A stretch of DNA of 64,000 nt from Linum tenue. Lineage: Eukaryota > Streptophyta > Magnoliopsida > Malpighiales > Linaceae. Shown piece after piece: positions 33,317 to 45,035 of this stretch. Position 1 is the stretch's first letter, and every line of letters begins with the position of its first letter. The stretch spans positions 9,516,937 through 9,580,936 of the forward strand of contig CAMGYJ010000009.1 in assembly GCA_946122785.1 (NCBI GenBank), written 5' to 3'. The notes under the pieces were generated by a model. It made no database searches. It was not told where the DNA came from and saw nothing but the letters and a program-made list of their open reading frames with translations. Both the position numbers and the translations under genes were made by a program.

Positions 33317-33761
33317 GGGTAAATACAATTTAATATCCAAATCTTTTATTTTAAACAATATAATAGCCAAACTTTTTCGAAAACAATCTAATATCCAAAT
33401 CGTCAATTTTCTGTCTGTTTGACCGTTAGTTGACACTTCAAAAAAGTTCGAAGTATGACACTTCATCAATATCCATCGATATCTTCTCTGAAAAACCACC
33501 AACATATCGTAGTTCCAAACCCGAGAAGTCCATGACTCCACCATGATGGTATAGAATATCTAAATATTCAGTCATCTGCAATGCCAAAACAAGAAATCAA
33601 GTTGTGTTGTGACAATTTCTCCTAAACAAAGCTTTTTTGAAGTGTCAACTAACGGTCAAACGAACGGAAAGTTGACGATTTGGATATTAGATTGTTTTCG
33701 AAAAGGTTTGGCTATTATATTGTTTAAAATGAAAGGTTTGGATATTAAATTGTATTTACCC
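33317..33761. mobile_element. Mutator-type MITE with ~130-bp terminal inverted repeats
   Basis: The left end GGGTAAATACAATTTAATATCC and right end GGATATTAAATTGTATTTACCC are complementary, and the match continues for about 130 bases through TCGAAAACAATCTAATATCC and the GTTAGTTGACACTTC region. Exact 9-bp duplications TTTATTTTT flank it (33308-33316 and 33762-33770). Long inverted repeats plus a 9-bp duplication are the Mutator signature. There is no transposase. The A/T-only duplication sequence slightly lowers its weight. Confidence 0.85.
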
Positions 33762-33910
33762 TTTATTTTTCATAATGTTGATGAAATGAGGATTTGAACA
33801 CTCAACCTAGCTCTATATAAAAATGAAAGTTACTATTTAACTAGTAATCCATTAGGAGTTTTCCTTAGGATTTGGTATTTATTTTAGGCGTGAACGCCTT
33901 AATATAGTAA

Positions 33911-33936
33911 CTAGCTTTGATCCTGCCCTTTGGGCA
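33911..33936 (-). mobile_element. Helitron 3' terminus (minus strand)
   Basis: On the minus strand TGCCC-AAA-GGGCA (33936-33924) forms a perfect hairpin, followed after 9 bases by CTAG (33914-33911) and a T. The element would extend toward higher coordinates; its 5' TC end was not identified, so the stretch up to about 34.8 kb may or may not belong to it. Confidence 0.6.
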
Positions 33937-33939
33937 AGT

Positions 33940-34815
33940 AATCTTTTATTTTGTATAATGTAACTTATGAATTATTTGATGAAATGCAAATGGTTCTTTA
34001 TTATTCGGTTACTCTCTATTTATAAATACTAAACTTTTATTCAGAACAACCATTTCCTCTTGTGTGTGCACAAACCTTTAGTTCAAAATCACATACCTTA
34101 TTACATTCACACCAATGGTAAATTATAAATCTTACAATGGAACTCAATATGCAATTGCAAAGAGAATTTCACATGCGCACTTGTAAAGATGTAAATTTGC
34201 TTTTGATGAAAATCAAACTGTAGCCAAATAGAAAACAACATTATTTCTTATTTCATTTATTTATTTTTATTCTATAAACATTAACACTCCTCACATATGC
34301 AATTGCAAATGGGTTACATTAATGTATATAGAATGCAATTAATATGAGTTGGATTGCATAAATTATAACATAACAATAGGAATAACATATACCATTGGTT
34401 TTGCAATTCCATTGCTTGATCTCTTAAAAGCAAATAATCCATATAAAATGTGGGAAATAATAATTTAGTTACATATAATTGATGTTTACATAAATAATCA
34501 TATATAACTATGCAAATTGCTATTATCATTTGCCCACAGTTCCCATTCGCACCCCATCCGCTCTTACTTTTTCTCGTTTTTATTGTGTACATTTTTTTAA
34601 GGATGGAAGGAGAAAATTGAGGAATCAGTTACCAATTTTTTTTACGAAGTGTTGCTATTTTTTAGAGGGTTTGAATTTTAGAATGGGAAATCGGGAGTTC
34701 TTGTGTTTCACGAATAGTCGCTATTTTTTAGAGAGTTTGAAAGGGGGAAAACGGCAATTATTGTATTTCTAAGTGTGTTGACGTGGAAGCGTAGATTTAG
34801 TTTAAGACTGATGTG
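33940..34815. other. AT-rich stretch, possibly Helitron interior
   Basis: No coding or structural feature was recognised. Open frames are short and without domains. Confidence 0.35.
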
Positions 34816-34920
34816 GCAGGGGTGTAAATCTCGGAAAAAATCCCAAAGTACACTAGTTATTAAAAAAAATTCCCAAAATACATAAGTTATAAAAAAAATT
34901 CCCAAAATACACATGTTTGA

Positions 34921-35245
34921 GCATCACCGTTTTTGACAAACGCAGTGAAGTTTATCACCGCGTTTGACAAAGACGGTGAATATTTCACCGTTTAAAAAAA
35001 AACGGTGACGTATTCACTGTCTTAGTATAAAACGGTGAATGCATCACCGTTTTAAACAGACACGGTGAATGCATCACCGTTTTAATAAAAAATGGTGAAA
35101 TTGAAACCGTTTTAATGGGCCACGATGAAGCGTCGCGGATCGCTGACGTGGACGAACGCGGGGTATTCACCGCGTTAAACAAACACGGTGAATACCCCGT
35201 GTTTGTTTGCGTCAGCGATCCGCGTCGCTGGCGCGTTCACCGTGG
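34921..35245. repeat. Palindromic CACCG/CGGTG phrase array
   Basis: About a dozen copies of CACCG or CGGTG alternate in orientation at spacings of 10-40 bases. Two near-palindromes of about 24 bases, centred on GGTGAATGCATCACC, lie at 35033-35048 and 35066-35080, and the last ones (TTCACCGCGTTAAACAAACACGGTGAA) can fold into a hairpin. It is not CRISPR: spacers are irregular and repeats are not direct. The role is unknown. Confidence 0.8.
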
Positions 35246-35303
35246 CCGTCGAATGCGGTGAGTCGCGGATCGTGGTTTTCTTCCCAGATCCGACGCCTCA
35301 CGC

Positions 35304-36267
35304 TTGGCCACGTCGGCTCGATCCGCGTCATTCACCTCTTTTAATGCAAAGAACTGGCTCCTAAAGCATCAGTTCTACATCAACATCTGGGAGAATCGAT
35401 CCCAATGGGTGGTGCAAAGGATGCCGGAGATGAGACCGATGGGCTACCACGATGGGTACATGCAGTGGTATCGGAAGTTCACCATGAGATGGGTGTCAAA
35501 GCAAGGTGCTGTGATGGGTTCGTTGGTAAGTCATCCTAATCTCCCTCATTCTAAAATAAATTTATTTTAAGGTTTAGTTAATTTGATATATTTTGTGCTT
35601 TCCTTAGGTTGATGGTTTGGAACACGCCAAGTACACTCTCGAAAGTGCTCCAACCATGGATGAGCGGAAGACTACTTGGTTGACCCGACTTATGAACAAC
35701 CTCCTGAGTTGTACCAGAGAGCAAAGGAGGGATGTCGTGGCCTATCCTCCCATTCCTGCCCCGGCACGACCCTCATTCCGTGATGATGCACCCATTGTGC
35801 CCCCAGTTGAGCCCACACGAAGGAGCAAACGCAGGCCTCTGCCTACGTTCGAAGAGGTGCGTACAACTCAAGCAACCGAGCTCCCTAAACCCTTCAAGTA
35901 CCAGTGGGCACCTGCAGCGGATGTCGGTGGAGGGTCATCGAGTCACGGTCCATCTCAGGAACCGGACACTTTCCCTCATGGGTTCTCTCAATTCCAACAT
36001 CAGCAACAGAGTTCGATGTATCATACCCCGCAGCAACAAACTCCGCACCCCCCGATCTACCGTCAAGCTACCGGTCCATCTCAACCACTACCACCGCCAC
36101 CGCCATATGTAACCCCAGTTGGGGCTCGGGTCAAGAGAAATCCGCGACCAGCCGTTGAGCGAGCCCGCCAAGAAGCAGCGACGGAGGGGGGAAGAAGGGG
36201 TCGAGGACGTCGTGGAGGAGGAGGAGGAAGAGGTAGAGATGGGGGCCAAATTGAAGCGAATGAGTGA
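35304..36267 (+). pseudogene. C-terminal part of a plant mobile domain (PMD)-type protein, two exons
   Basis: PMD proteins are plant proteins of transposon ancestry. Exon 1 is open from about 35304 (no ATG; possibly starting at an AG acceptor at 35350) and encodes NWLLKHQFYINIWENRSQW and GYMQWYRKFTMRWV. These match the conserved end of the domain, where RHQ-Y-I-WD and YM-WY-R-T strings occur. An intron 35526-35607 (GTAAGT to CCTTAG) joins in frame to exon 2 (35608-36267), which encodes a low-complexity proline/glutamine-rich tail ending in a GRGRRGGGGGRGRDGG nuclear-type basic stretch and a stop. The N-terminal domain core is absent and replaced by the palindromic array, so this is a truncated copy. 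It could also be called a MAIN-like or phosphatase-7-long-form-like tail. Family assignment is from motif memory. Confidence 0.6.
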
Positions 36268-36729
36268 ATTTATCGTGTTTATCATTGTAGTGAACTATCC
36301 ATGTTGTTTTTGACATTTTTAGGTCTTGTGATATGAGTTTGCATTGTCTAAAAACTATTCTATGCACTTAAGTTGTCGAATGAATATTCTGGATCATTTT
36401 ATGAAGAATCAGTATCTAAGCTCAACACGAAAAATTTGAAAAAATCAACCACGATCACATAGAATTTTACAGATCTCAATTCCGAGTCCAAACAAGTGAG
36501 ATAAGTGAGTTCAAAGCTGCACAGATCGCACCCTGGGGGTGCGGTTTGCAAAACCGCTCCCTACCAGTGAGGTTTTCATCGAAAAACGCGCCCTCGGGTG
36601 GCGTTTTCATCGAAAAACGCACCTCCGGGTTGCGGTTTTATAAAAATGGTGCTATTTTTGGAATTTTTCGGAGTTTGGTGCTATTTTTGGAATTTTTTTT
36701 TTAACAGTGCTATTTCTGGAAAAATCTCG

Positions 36730-37375
36730 AAATCGGTACGGTATCGGTATCCCAATACCAAATACCGAAATCCCGAATACCGAATTACACCCTAAAATCA
36801 ATCCCAATCCCAATCCCTAAATAATTTCGGTATCCCAATCCCAATCCCTAAATAATTTCGGTATCCCAATCGGTACCTCGGTATCCCAATCGGTATTATC
36901 GAATACATAATTACTTACCTTTGCAATTAATAATTAAATATATAAATTAAATTTTATTGTTTAATTTAGGGAGAAGAAACTAAGCAAATAGTCTTGAGTT
37001 GCCTAGAGCTAACATCTTAAGTTCTTGTAATTGGTAATCTTTAATTTGACGAATTTAAGGTTGAGAGACGACTAATAATAGTGTGAAATAGTGATATAAT
37101 GATCTATGTATAATTAAATGACACTTTTGGTGGTTGATGGTCGCGTAGTAGTGAATGTGAGAGTCTAGTTGAGAGGATAAAATACACACTAACTTATATT
37201 TCGGTATTGATCGGTATTTCGGTATATACAGATCCCAATCCCGTAATCCCTAATACCGAATAACAATTGAAATTCAATTCCAATCCCAATCCCACAAAAT
37301 AATACGTGTATTCAGTAATACCAAATATAGACAAATTCGGTACGGTATTCGGTATATCCCAAATACCGGTATCAA
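36730..37375. repeat. GGTATCCCAAT/CGGTAC repeat cluster, decayed MITE(s)
   Basis: Words GGTATCCCAATC, CGGTACGGTAT and AATACCGAA recur on both strands at both ends (36730-36900 and 37198-37372), with an AT-rich middle. CGAATTACACCCTA at 36783-36796 looks like the terminus of a hAT-like MITE whose other end (AGGGGTGTAAATC) lies at 34816-34830, across the inserted element. No clean target duplication was found for the outer element. Confidence 0.55.
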
Positions 37376-37659
37376 ACTTCCAGCCATACTCCCTACCTCA
37401 CGGGACAACCCGAACCCACCCATTTCTCTACCCTTACCTCCGTCCTTCACTGGGCCTGGCCCATCATCATCACCCACAACCTCCCTCTCACCCACGACTC
37501 ACGAGCCCATCCCCCCAATCCCCACTCCAGCATCTCTTCCCCACCATTATTGCCACTGCCCACAGGCCACAACTTCTAGCCCCACCCACCCACTCCCAAA
37601 ACCCACGCCACTAGCTCCTAGGCCATCATCTTCTTTTCCCAATCTCAACCCACCAAAAC
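37376..37659. other. CA-rich single-copy-looking stretch
   Basis: Cytosine-rich plus strand, proline/histidine-rich in translation, with no recognised protein. Confidence 0.35.
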
Positions 37660-37667
37660 GACCCAAC

Positions 37668-38109
37668 TAGAGGTGGCAATTAGGATCTAAATCCATGAAT
37701 CCAATCCAATCCATCCACCAAATTATCCACCTAATTCAATCCATTTAAATCCAATCCATTTTATCCAAAGCCAATTGGATTGGTGGATTCATGGATCAAT
37801 CCATTGATCCAAATGACAAATTACGATTTGGTACCTATATTTTTTATATTTTACATTTTGGTACCTAAAATTTATATTTTTATACGAAAAATTACATTGG
37901 AAAATTACATTTTGGTACCTAAAATTTTTCATCATGACATTTTAGTACTTAAACTTTTCAAAAATTACATTTTGGTCCAAGCCTTGGATGTCATTTGGAT
38001 TCATGGATCAATCCATGAATCCACCAATCCATTGGATCCAATCCATTTGATCCATTGATCCACCAATCCAATCCACGAATCTACGAATCCGATCCAATTG
38101 CCACCTCTA
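37668..38109. mobile_element. hAT-like MITE (442 bp)
   Basis: It begins TAGAGGTGGCAATTAGGATC and ends GATCCAATTGCCACCTCTA. Exact 8-bp duplications GACCCAAC flank it (37660-37667 and 38110-38117). Subterminal regions are dense in ATCCAATCCA and TGGATTGG; the middle carries TTTTGGTACCTA repeats. Related sequence appears at about 13180-13350. No protein is encoded. Confidence 0.9.
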
Positions 38110-38117
38110 GACCCAAC

Positions 38118-40160
38118 ACTACAATTGCAACCCGACCCATCCTTCCCTCCTCTCACCCCACTAAACCTCGCACCTCGCACCCCGCTCAGCTCCCTCCTAG
38201 CTTCATCGTCTTACCGTGTTTGTTCCAATATTTTTCTCTTGCGGCCAATTTCCATTGCTGTCAGTAAACTCAGTGGAGGACAATAGATGGCTTGGGCCTC
38301 AAATGGACCAATCCTTACAGCAGGCCTAGGCTGACTTACTTGGCCTATCAACACGGGTACATTTCATTAGTGGAAGGGGCGGCCTATCCTCGCAGGCCTA
38401 GCATGTTCTCCAGCTAAGCTAAGGTTGTCGGCGGCATAATTCGACAGGTCAGAAATTAGAATACCCAAACTCGACAGCTCCCGTTGTTGACTCCCCGGGC
38501 TTTAAATCTTCAGCACTACAACGCGTCAAGCTTCAAGTTGTTTGTCCAGAGTTGTCGGCGACCAGGTTTTCCGGCAATTAGGATATCTTCGGCCTTTGCT
38601 TAATTAATCCTTGGCTGTGCATTGTCCCCTTTCTAGCTTCAATTTCCCACCAACGTAGAAGAGTTGAAAGCAGCAAGTGCAGCAATGAGGGGACAATTAC
38701 CTCTCCTGGCCCTCTTTTAGTTGGTGAAACTTTGATCATATTGCTCGATAATACGTCCAATTGATTGGCCCCAGAATAGTTAATTGGATAGTTATGTTCC
38801 TCTTCCATCTGCCAATTGATACATCAAGAGCGGAGGATATACGCCCTATTCAATGTTGAAGTTCATGATGCTGCAGTACACAAGAGAGTCGCTATTTCTA
38901 CCCTACAAATTACGTTCAACCCAAATCCAAGGGTCGAGCCCTTGAGAGATGTAGCTGACATTCCAATAACCAGATTCGGATTCTTCAAACCTTCTCACTT
39001 CCAAATAGCCTATGAAAATTATCAATATTTGTCAGGTTCATTTACTTCACCATAATCTCTAATCATATTATTCATGAGATCATACAATTTAGTAACTATG
39101 TTTTTGGTAGATTTCCTTTTGGATTAACCGTTTGTGAATTAAAAGTTCACAATGAATTACTATGTGTTTTGGTTTTCTCTCTTGACTTTTTAGACATGAA
39201 TTGCTCTTATGTTAGTTTATGATTCATCATCAACGGTAGCCCTTTGTGGGGCAATAAATTCAATTTTTGGGATTAACGTATCTATAAAATAATGTGTGTG
39301 TATGCAATACATCATTATTTTTTAATTTATTAATTATAAATACATGTGTTATATTTTAAATCCCCTGATAAATCAAATTTTGAATATGATGGGGATAGTT
39401 TTGATTTAAATGCTCCTTTGTTCCATCATTTATTCAACCCGTAAGTAATTGTTCTTATGCCAAAGAATATATATACATGCTCATGAATACAACTACATTA
39501 TAACATCGCTATATGTTATTGTGTATTATAGAGTAAGGAAAATGAAAATCATTATTAAAGAGGACCCTTATATATGAAGTTGCTCAACAAAGTGTAAACA
39601 ATTGTTCAATTGACGACCTAACTTCATTTTGATTATCTCCTTCATTCATGGTAAGATATTTGTAATTCTACATTTTTTTGTATCGACCTATTTTCAATAT
39701 AATTATATATTTATACTTCATCATTATTTGATTTTATTTCATTTTGACTCTCATATATGTGATATGAGAGTCACTTGGGAATACCCTCATACTCGATACA
39801 TTGTCAACCTCACTATCAGTGACAACTTTGCGACATGTCCGATATATTTCCAATCATACAACTTTAAATCTGTTGCCACGGTGTGATCAAGAAGAATGAT
39901 TTCTACTGAGAGTCTGAGATAAACACTATAGAGAGATATTGAATTCTAGCAGAGAGCAATCATTTTCTTTCATCCTTAAAGTTAATTATGTATATATGTA
40001 TGTATTATGGAAAACAAATCTAATATTCAACTGTATGTTCTACTTAACTATTGAAAGACAATTACTTATACTCATTTCTTTATTTTCACTTAAAAATAAA
40101 AGTTAATTCTTACTTCTTAAAACATATTTCTCGTCTTTTTGTTATACTCATATAGACTAT
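38118..40160. other. Intergenic stretch; one unexplained plus-strand frame
   Basis: The frame at about 38816-39055 (start not ATG) encodes a peptide including IYALFNVEVHDAAVHKRVAI that looks unlike random AT-rich translation, but I cannot place it and no exon borders are clear. The remainder is AT-rich without features. Confidence 0.3.
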
Positions 40161-40167
40161 CCCTATG

Positions 40168-40660
40168 TTTGGCTCGGCTTTAAGAAGTACTTTTCGGCTT
40201 CAAAAGCCGAAGCAGGGCCAAACACCTATAAAAGCTTGGCTTTTGAAAAGCCGAAAAATGCTTTTGTATAACATAAAAGCAGAAGCTCCGATTTGGAGCT
40301 TCTGCGAAAAGCTGTTTTGAAAATACAAGATTATCCTTACCATATTTTAATTTTATTTCATAAAATATAATTTTCTCTCATTTATATCATTTTAAAAATA
40401 CAATAAATTATAAAATCATATTATTTAATATAAAAGAAATCTAACAAGATCCATTTTGACTACTTTTTATTGTTCAGAATTTTTATTCATATTTTATATT
40501 ATAAGTCATTTATAGTCATTTTACACAACCTCTCATATTAAAAAACACTTCTAATAGTTTTACCACCAAACACTCAACTGCTTTTTTTGAAAAGTACTTA
40601 TCTAAAAGCTCCGGCCAGAAGCTGCTTCTGCAAAAGCTACAGCAGGGCCAAACTAAACTT
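40168..40660. mobile_element. MITE with GTTTGGC termini (~490 bp)
   Basis: The left end TGTTTGGCTCGGCTTTAAGAAG and the complement of the right end AGTTTGGCCCTGCTGTAGCTTTTGC pair loosely. Both subterminal parts contain AAAAGCNGAAGC and GCTTTT words on opposite strands. The interior is AT-rich. The superfamily and target duplication could not be fixed. Confidence 0.5.
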
Positions 40661-41340
40661 ATATATAATTTAACTATTTGCATATCTAATTAAAAAACAC
40701 ACATCACATGAATTTTTTAGCATCTATCATATTCATTATTATAATCCACATTCACAAGCTAGTGTTAACATACACTATATTGTAGGTAAGGTTCGTATGT
40801 TAGTTTTTAGATGATGCGGGAAATAAAAAGATAGGAAGACTTTGAGAAAACTATTAGCTTGGAATTCACAGCCCGAGAAGAGAAGTCGAATTGTTGGCCC
40901 ATATTAGCAGCAGGCAGTAGTAAGGGCCCATTAAATATTCGTGGCGGGCTCGTTGTTTTCCTTCTCGGACCTAAAATCAGCGGTGAATTTTATGACGGGT
41001 ATGGACTCTTGAGTCTTGACTCTGGACTCCGGACTCCATATGGCAGCCCACTTTGCATTACAGCACAGCTCTCGCCACCTGCTGCGTCCTAATCCTATCC
41101 GGTCTGCAATTAATATTTGTCGAGGGGTTAGAATGCTAATACTTTTAGTGCTGCTCCAGTCAATAAGAACATTTCGTTTGAATAATTTTTAATTAAAATG
41201 ATTTGACCACAATTAATGAATGGAATGGAGATGTAGGAGCACGCTTGATATTATGAAAAATTGGGAAGACCGATAAGACCAACATGTGTTGGCCATTAAT
41301 TGGGAAGGGTTGGGGACCACCAAACCCAATACCAGAAATG
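40661..41340. other. Intergenic stretch, no gene recognised
   Basis: A short plus-strand frame at 40859-41092 has no domain or ATG support. Confidence 0.35.
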
Positions 41341-41349
41341 CAAGAAACT

Positions 41350-42075
41350 ACGCCACAAAAAAACCACACACCTTAGAACGAAGACCACATCTCGCCACAC
41401 CACAAGTTTATAAAAACAAGGTACAAATTTCTTAAAACATACCCCAAGTCTCATAAAGCATACCACAAGTTTATTAAAAGCAACCACAAACCTTATAAAA
41501 GAGACCACAACCTCTCACCCACAACATGTTTACATAAGCGCAACACAAGATTTTTAAAGTAGATCACAAGTCTCATTGAAACATACCACAAGTTCATTAA
41601 ACAAATTCATAAATTAAAGCATACCACATGTTTCTTAATAGTGGACCTATTTTTAAAATTTTAAAAATAAATGTAAGAAAATGTAAGAAGAAAAAAATTA
41701 GATACCAAAATTTAATTTTCCATCGATATTTTTAGGACATATATGTAAGAAAATAATTTTAGGTACTAAATATTAAAATCAAATAAGTTCGGGTATCAAA
41801 ATTGTAATTTTGCATATGAAAGCCCATGAAAGTAGCCATAAACATTAGAAAGGAAACAACAACATCATCACACCACAATTTTATTAAAGCAGACCATAAA
41901 TTTTTCGAAGCACACCACAAGTCTCATGAAGTAAAACATAAGTCTCATGAAGCATATCACAAGTCCTATAAAACACACCACAAGTTTACAAAAGCGTACC
42001 ATAAATCTCATGAAACATAATACAAATTAATAAAATCTCACCACAAATCTCATAAAGCATACTAAAAGTGAATAG
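41350..42075 (+). repeat. ~24-bp degenerate tandem repeat in two blocks
   Basis: The unit, close to CACAAGTCTCATAAAGCATACCA, runs through 41380-41640 and again 41870-42070, split by an AT-rich insert (41640-41820) containing TAGGTACTAAAT-type repeats like those in other MITEs. In the second block an ATG frame at 41826-42020 reads as repeating HHKSHEA-like octapeptides because 24 is a multiple of three. This may be a coincidence of repeat length. Confidence 0.7.
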
Positions 42076-42079
42076 AACC

Positions 42080-43640
42080 ACAATGCAATTTGAAAGAGGG
42101 AGAATGCTATGTTCCTAATTGAAATTACAATTACAATGCCTATTTCTTAAACAAAGAGTCCCTCCAATGGAGACGTTTGAATTCATGGCGGCCATAATAA
42201 GTTGCTTCCAAGTCGTTCATTGCAAACCAATTCTCCGGCACAACCTGCAACACCGGCAGATAAGTCCAAGAAGATGTGGAATCGCAGAGGCATGAGGACA
42301 GCTGGCGCTAGTCGGCCAGAAAACCAAGGACAATGATGTGATGTGTTGAAAAGAAGGTCATGACTCTGTTCGCACGTAATATGAAGAAGTTTGGTGTGCC
42401 AACGAAAGGAAGGGACATCGGCAGTGAAAAGGAATGGTTGACTATGATTATGAAAGTTTTGTGGATGCTTCGAAGAAGGTAATGCAAGGAAGGAATCACA
42501 TCCTACAATAACAGGCGGTTCGTGAGGTTCTGCTCTCCATGCTCCCGCCCCACGCAGCAGAATAGGTGGCGGTGGCCGTCGGCAACATTGAGGCTTCTCC
42601 TTACCGCTTCGCTTTTTTTATATGGAAGAGGGAGTGGCTGCACGGGACGTTATTGTTGAGACATGGGAGGAAGGATAGGATAGGGTGGATTACTATAACA
42701 CCCTTTTTACCTATTGCTCCAGCTCTTATCTGGATTCTTTGATTACTTAGAGTTGCATCTTCTAATAAGTACAAAAAAGGCTGGCATTCAGGTAAGGCAT
42801 GATTTGGTTTGTTCCTCTCCTTTCAGTCGAAAATATTGCATAACTTCTCACTTTGTTCAAGAATATTCGTTCCTCTTCTTTCAGTCGAGCGGCTTAGGTG
42901 ACGCGGGTATCTTGAAGAATGAGTCGGGTACTCATAGGAAGGGGTGCTTTTAGGAATGTGATCTTCTGCCGAGATCTCTCATGAAATTCATCTGACATTT
43001 ATGTTCAATTGGAAAGGTAGTCGTACTCCCTCGACCAGGTCCAAAAGAAAATACTTAAAAATTATTTCGGAAGTGTGAGAAGGAGAAGGATGCGTTGGCT
43101 ATTCGTAGATATGTTATACTGGCGATTTAGCTATTGCCACTAAAGCCTTAGTAGCAAGTATTAGGTCAGGGAATACCTGCAGAACCGTGTAGTTTTGGAA
43201 CAAGCTAAGCACGTTACATGTCTTTGAAAGCTAGCGTTAAGGAACTATCAAAGATAGAATAACAAGATCTGGGCACTAGCATGTTAAAGGAAAAAGGCTC
43301 TTCGGGCTCATATATTCAAAAACTTCTCCCGCTTTTCAGGCTCACATATGGATATGATAAACCTTCGCCCTTCTGACTCCTATATTCTCTCCTTTTTTAT
43401 TTAGTCGAGCAACTTCGTTACTTCAGTAAGGAGCTGATCAGTCTAACTCATTCATACATCGGATTTTTCTAACTCAATCAATGCGTGGATTAATGTATGA
43501 GTTCTTTCCTTCTCGATAATGGATGTTTCCCTTGGTAGTGGTTAATTCTACTACTGAAGCGAACATTTGACATAGTACTTGTTCAAAAAAGTGTTAGCAT
43601 GATGCTAACACTTAAGGTTGTTAGCACCATATCCGCTCTC
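42080..43640. other. Stretch of unusual composition, origin unclear
   Basis: The sequence from about 42700 to 43560 is less AT-rich than its surroundings and contains phrases such as CTTTCAGTCGAGCGGCTTAG that remind me of plant mitochondrial intergenic DNA. No mitochondrial gene is recognisable, so a nuclear insertion of organelle DNA is only a suspicion. No host gene was seen. Confidence 0.25.
43589..43613. repeat. Perfect 12-bp-stem inverted repeat
   Basis: AAGTGTTAGCAT-G-ATGCTAACACTT is a perfect hairpin with a one-base centre. It lies just beyond the truncated end of the copia element. Confidence 0.85.
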
Positions 43641-43659
43641 TAATATACACATGTTACGC

Positions 43660-44450
43660 TTCCTGTTTATTATCATTGAAGATCACATCTCGACTAATCA
43701 TGATCTTCTTTGTTTCAGGATTGAAAAGCTTGTAGGCTTTGGATTCTTTGGACAGTCACAGAAAGTTGCACTTGACACTTTTGTCATCCAATTTCTTCCT
43801 TAAACTGTCATGAAAATGAGCATAGGCTAGACAATCAAATACTTTGAAGTGGTTTACTAAGGGAGATTTTCCAGTCCATCTTTCTTGTGGTGTCTTGCCA
43901 TCGTTGGCTATAGTTGGACTTCTGTTGAGAATATGAGTAACCTAATCTATAGCCTCGGGCCAGAAAGATGATGGAACCTTGGTATCCTCCAGTGAACATC
44001 TAACCATGTTCATGATAGTTTTGTTCTTCCTCTCAGCAACACCATTTTGCTGTGGGGTGAGAGTAGCTGTCAACTGCCTTCTGATGTCTGCTTCTTCACA
44101 TACATCTCGAAATTCATGTAATGGAAACTCTCCACCCCTATCAGTTCTAAGACATGCAATGGTTCTCCTAGCTTCATTTTCTACTTGTGCTTTAAATCGT
44201 TTGAAACAAGCTAGAGCTTCTAATTTTTGCAGATAGAAAGTAAATCCATGGCTTTCTGCTAAAGTCATCGGTAAGGGTCATGATATATCTTTTCCCTCCA
44301 TTAGATGCAGGAGTAATGGGGCCACATAAGTCAGCATGTAAAAGTTGGAGTGGTCTGATGGCTCTCCATGCTCCTGCCTTTGGAAACTTGTTTCTGCATT
44401 GCTTGCCAATCATGTCGGCTCCACAGACTCCAAGTTCACCAGTCAACTTT
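43660..44450 (-). pseudogene. Copia integrase fragment
   Basis: Minus-strand frames from 44446 and 44268 together encode the integrase core. LHADLCGPI holds the first catalytic aspartate, DRGGEF the second, and QQNGVAERKN the glutamate. A frameshift near 44230-44270 (between TDDFSRK and LTLAESHGF) breaks the domain, and after FWPEAID a stop interrupts the C-terminal part. The conserved post-integrase string at about 43740-43660 follows, after which recognisable sequence ends. Confidence 0.85.
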
Positions 44451-44561
44451 GGAAGCCCCCTGCACTAGCCTTTTATGTTGTAAATGCAGCAAACCAGCCG
44501 TGCTAAGATGGCCAAATTGTCTGTGCCACAAGTTTAGTGTATCATGATGTTCAACATTAGT

Positions 44562-45035
44562 CTACAGACAGTGATTACCCTCTACAGTGTGATGTTTGGC
44601 TTGCAGGACAAAAATCTTGTTGGACTTCATGGATGTCTGTAGCAGCAGGCCATGCTTCTCATGGTAGATCCTACAGCTTCCATTCTTGATTGTGAATGCA
44701 AGATTCTTCTCATGCATCTGTACCACGCTTAGAAGATTTGACTTCAGACAAGGCACATAAAACACATTCTCAAAGACCAGAGGAACTTCATCAACTATCA
44801 TTTTGATAGATCCTTTCCCTTGAACATCCAGTTTGCTTCCATTGCCCAATTTGACATCACTTTTGAAGCTAGTGTCGAGTTTGATGAACCAGCTCTTGTC
44901 ACCACACATGTGATTGCTGCAGCCACTGTCAAGGAACCACCAACCACCATTCTTCTTCATGGTCTCTCCATTGGAAACCTTTTCTTCCGAGTAAGCCATC
45001 AAAAGAACATCATCTTTGATGTCATTAGACCCCAA
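44562..45035 (-). pseudogene. Copia protease and pre-integrase region
   Basis: The frame holds WWFLDSGCSNHMCG, the copia aspartic protease active site (DSG) with its typical SNHM continuation. VKLGNGSKLDVQGKGSI and FENVFYVPCLKSNLLSV follow, both standard for this domain. The stretch is 157 codons without a stop. It once sat in one polyprotein with gag, and the frame is now separated from it. Confidence 0.87.

Larger units (their letters stand above)
34834..36721 (+). mobile_element. Candidate transposon carrying a plant-mobile-domain-type gene tail
   Basis: The stretch is flanked by AAATCTCG (34826-34833 and 36722-36729), an 8-bp duplication. The left end GAAAAAATCCCAAAGTACACTAG is repeated in variant form (AATTCCCAAAATACAYAAG). 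The right end contains GGTGCTATTTTTGG repeats and CAGTGCTATTTCTGG. Inside, a palindromic array (34921-35245) precedes a two-exon gene fragment. Sequence left (GGGGTGTAAATCTCG) and right (AAATCGG...CGAATTACACCC) would join into a small MITE if this insert were removed, supporting insertion into an older element. The superfamily (Mutator-like is my guess) is an inference. Confidence 0.5.

Noticed and set aside
34921..35245. CRISPR-like array
   Set aside because: Repeats alternate in orientation, spacers are irregular, and the DNA is plant nuclear; CRISPR arrays need regular direct repeats.
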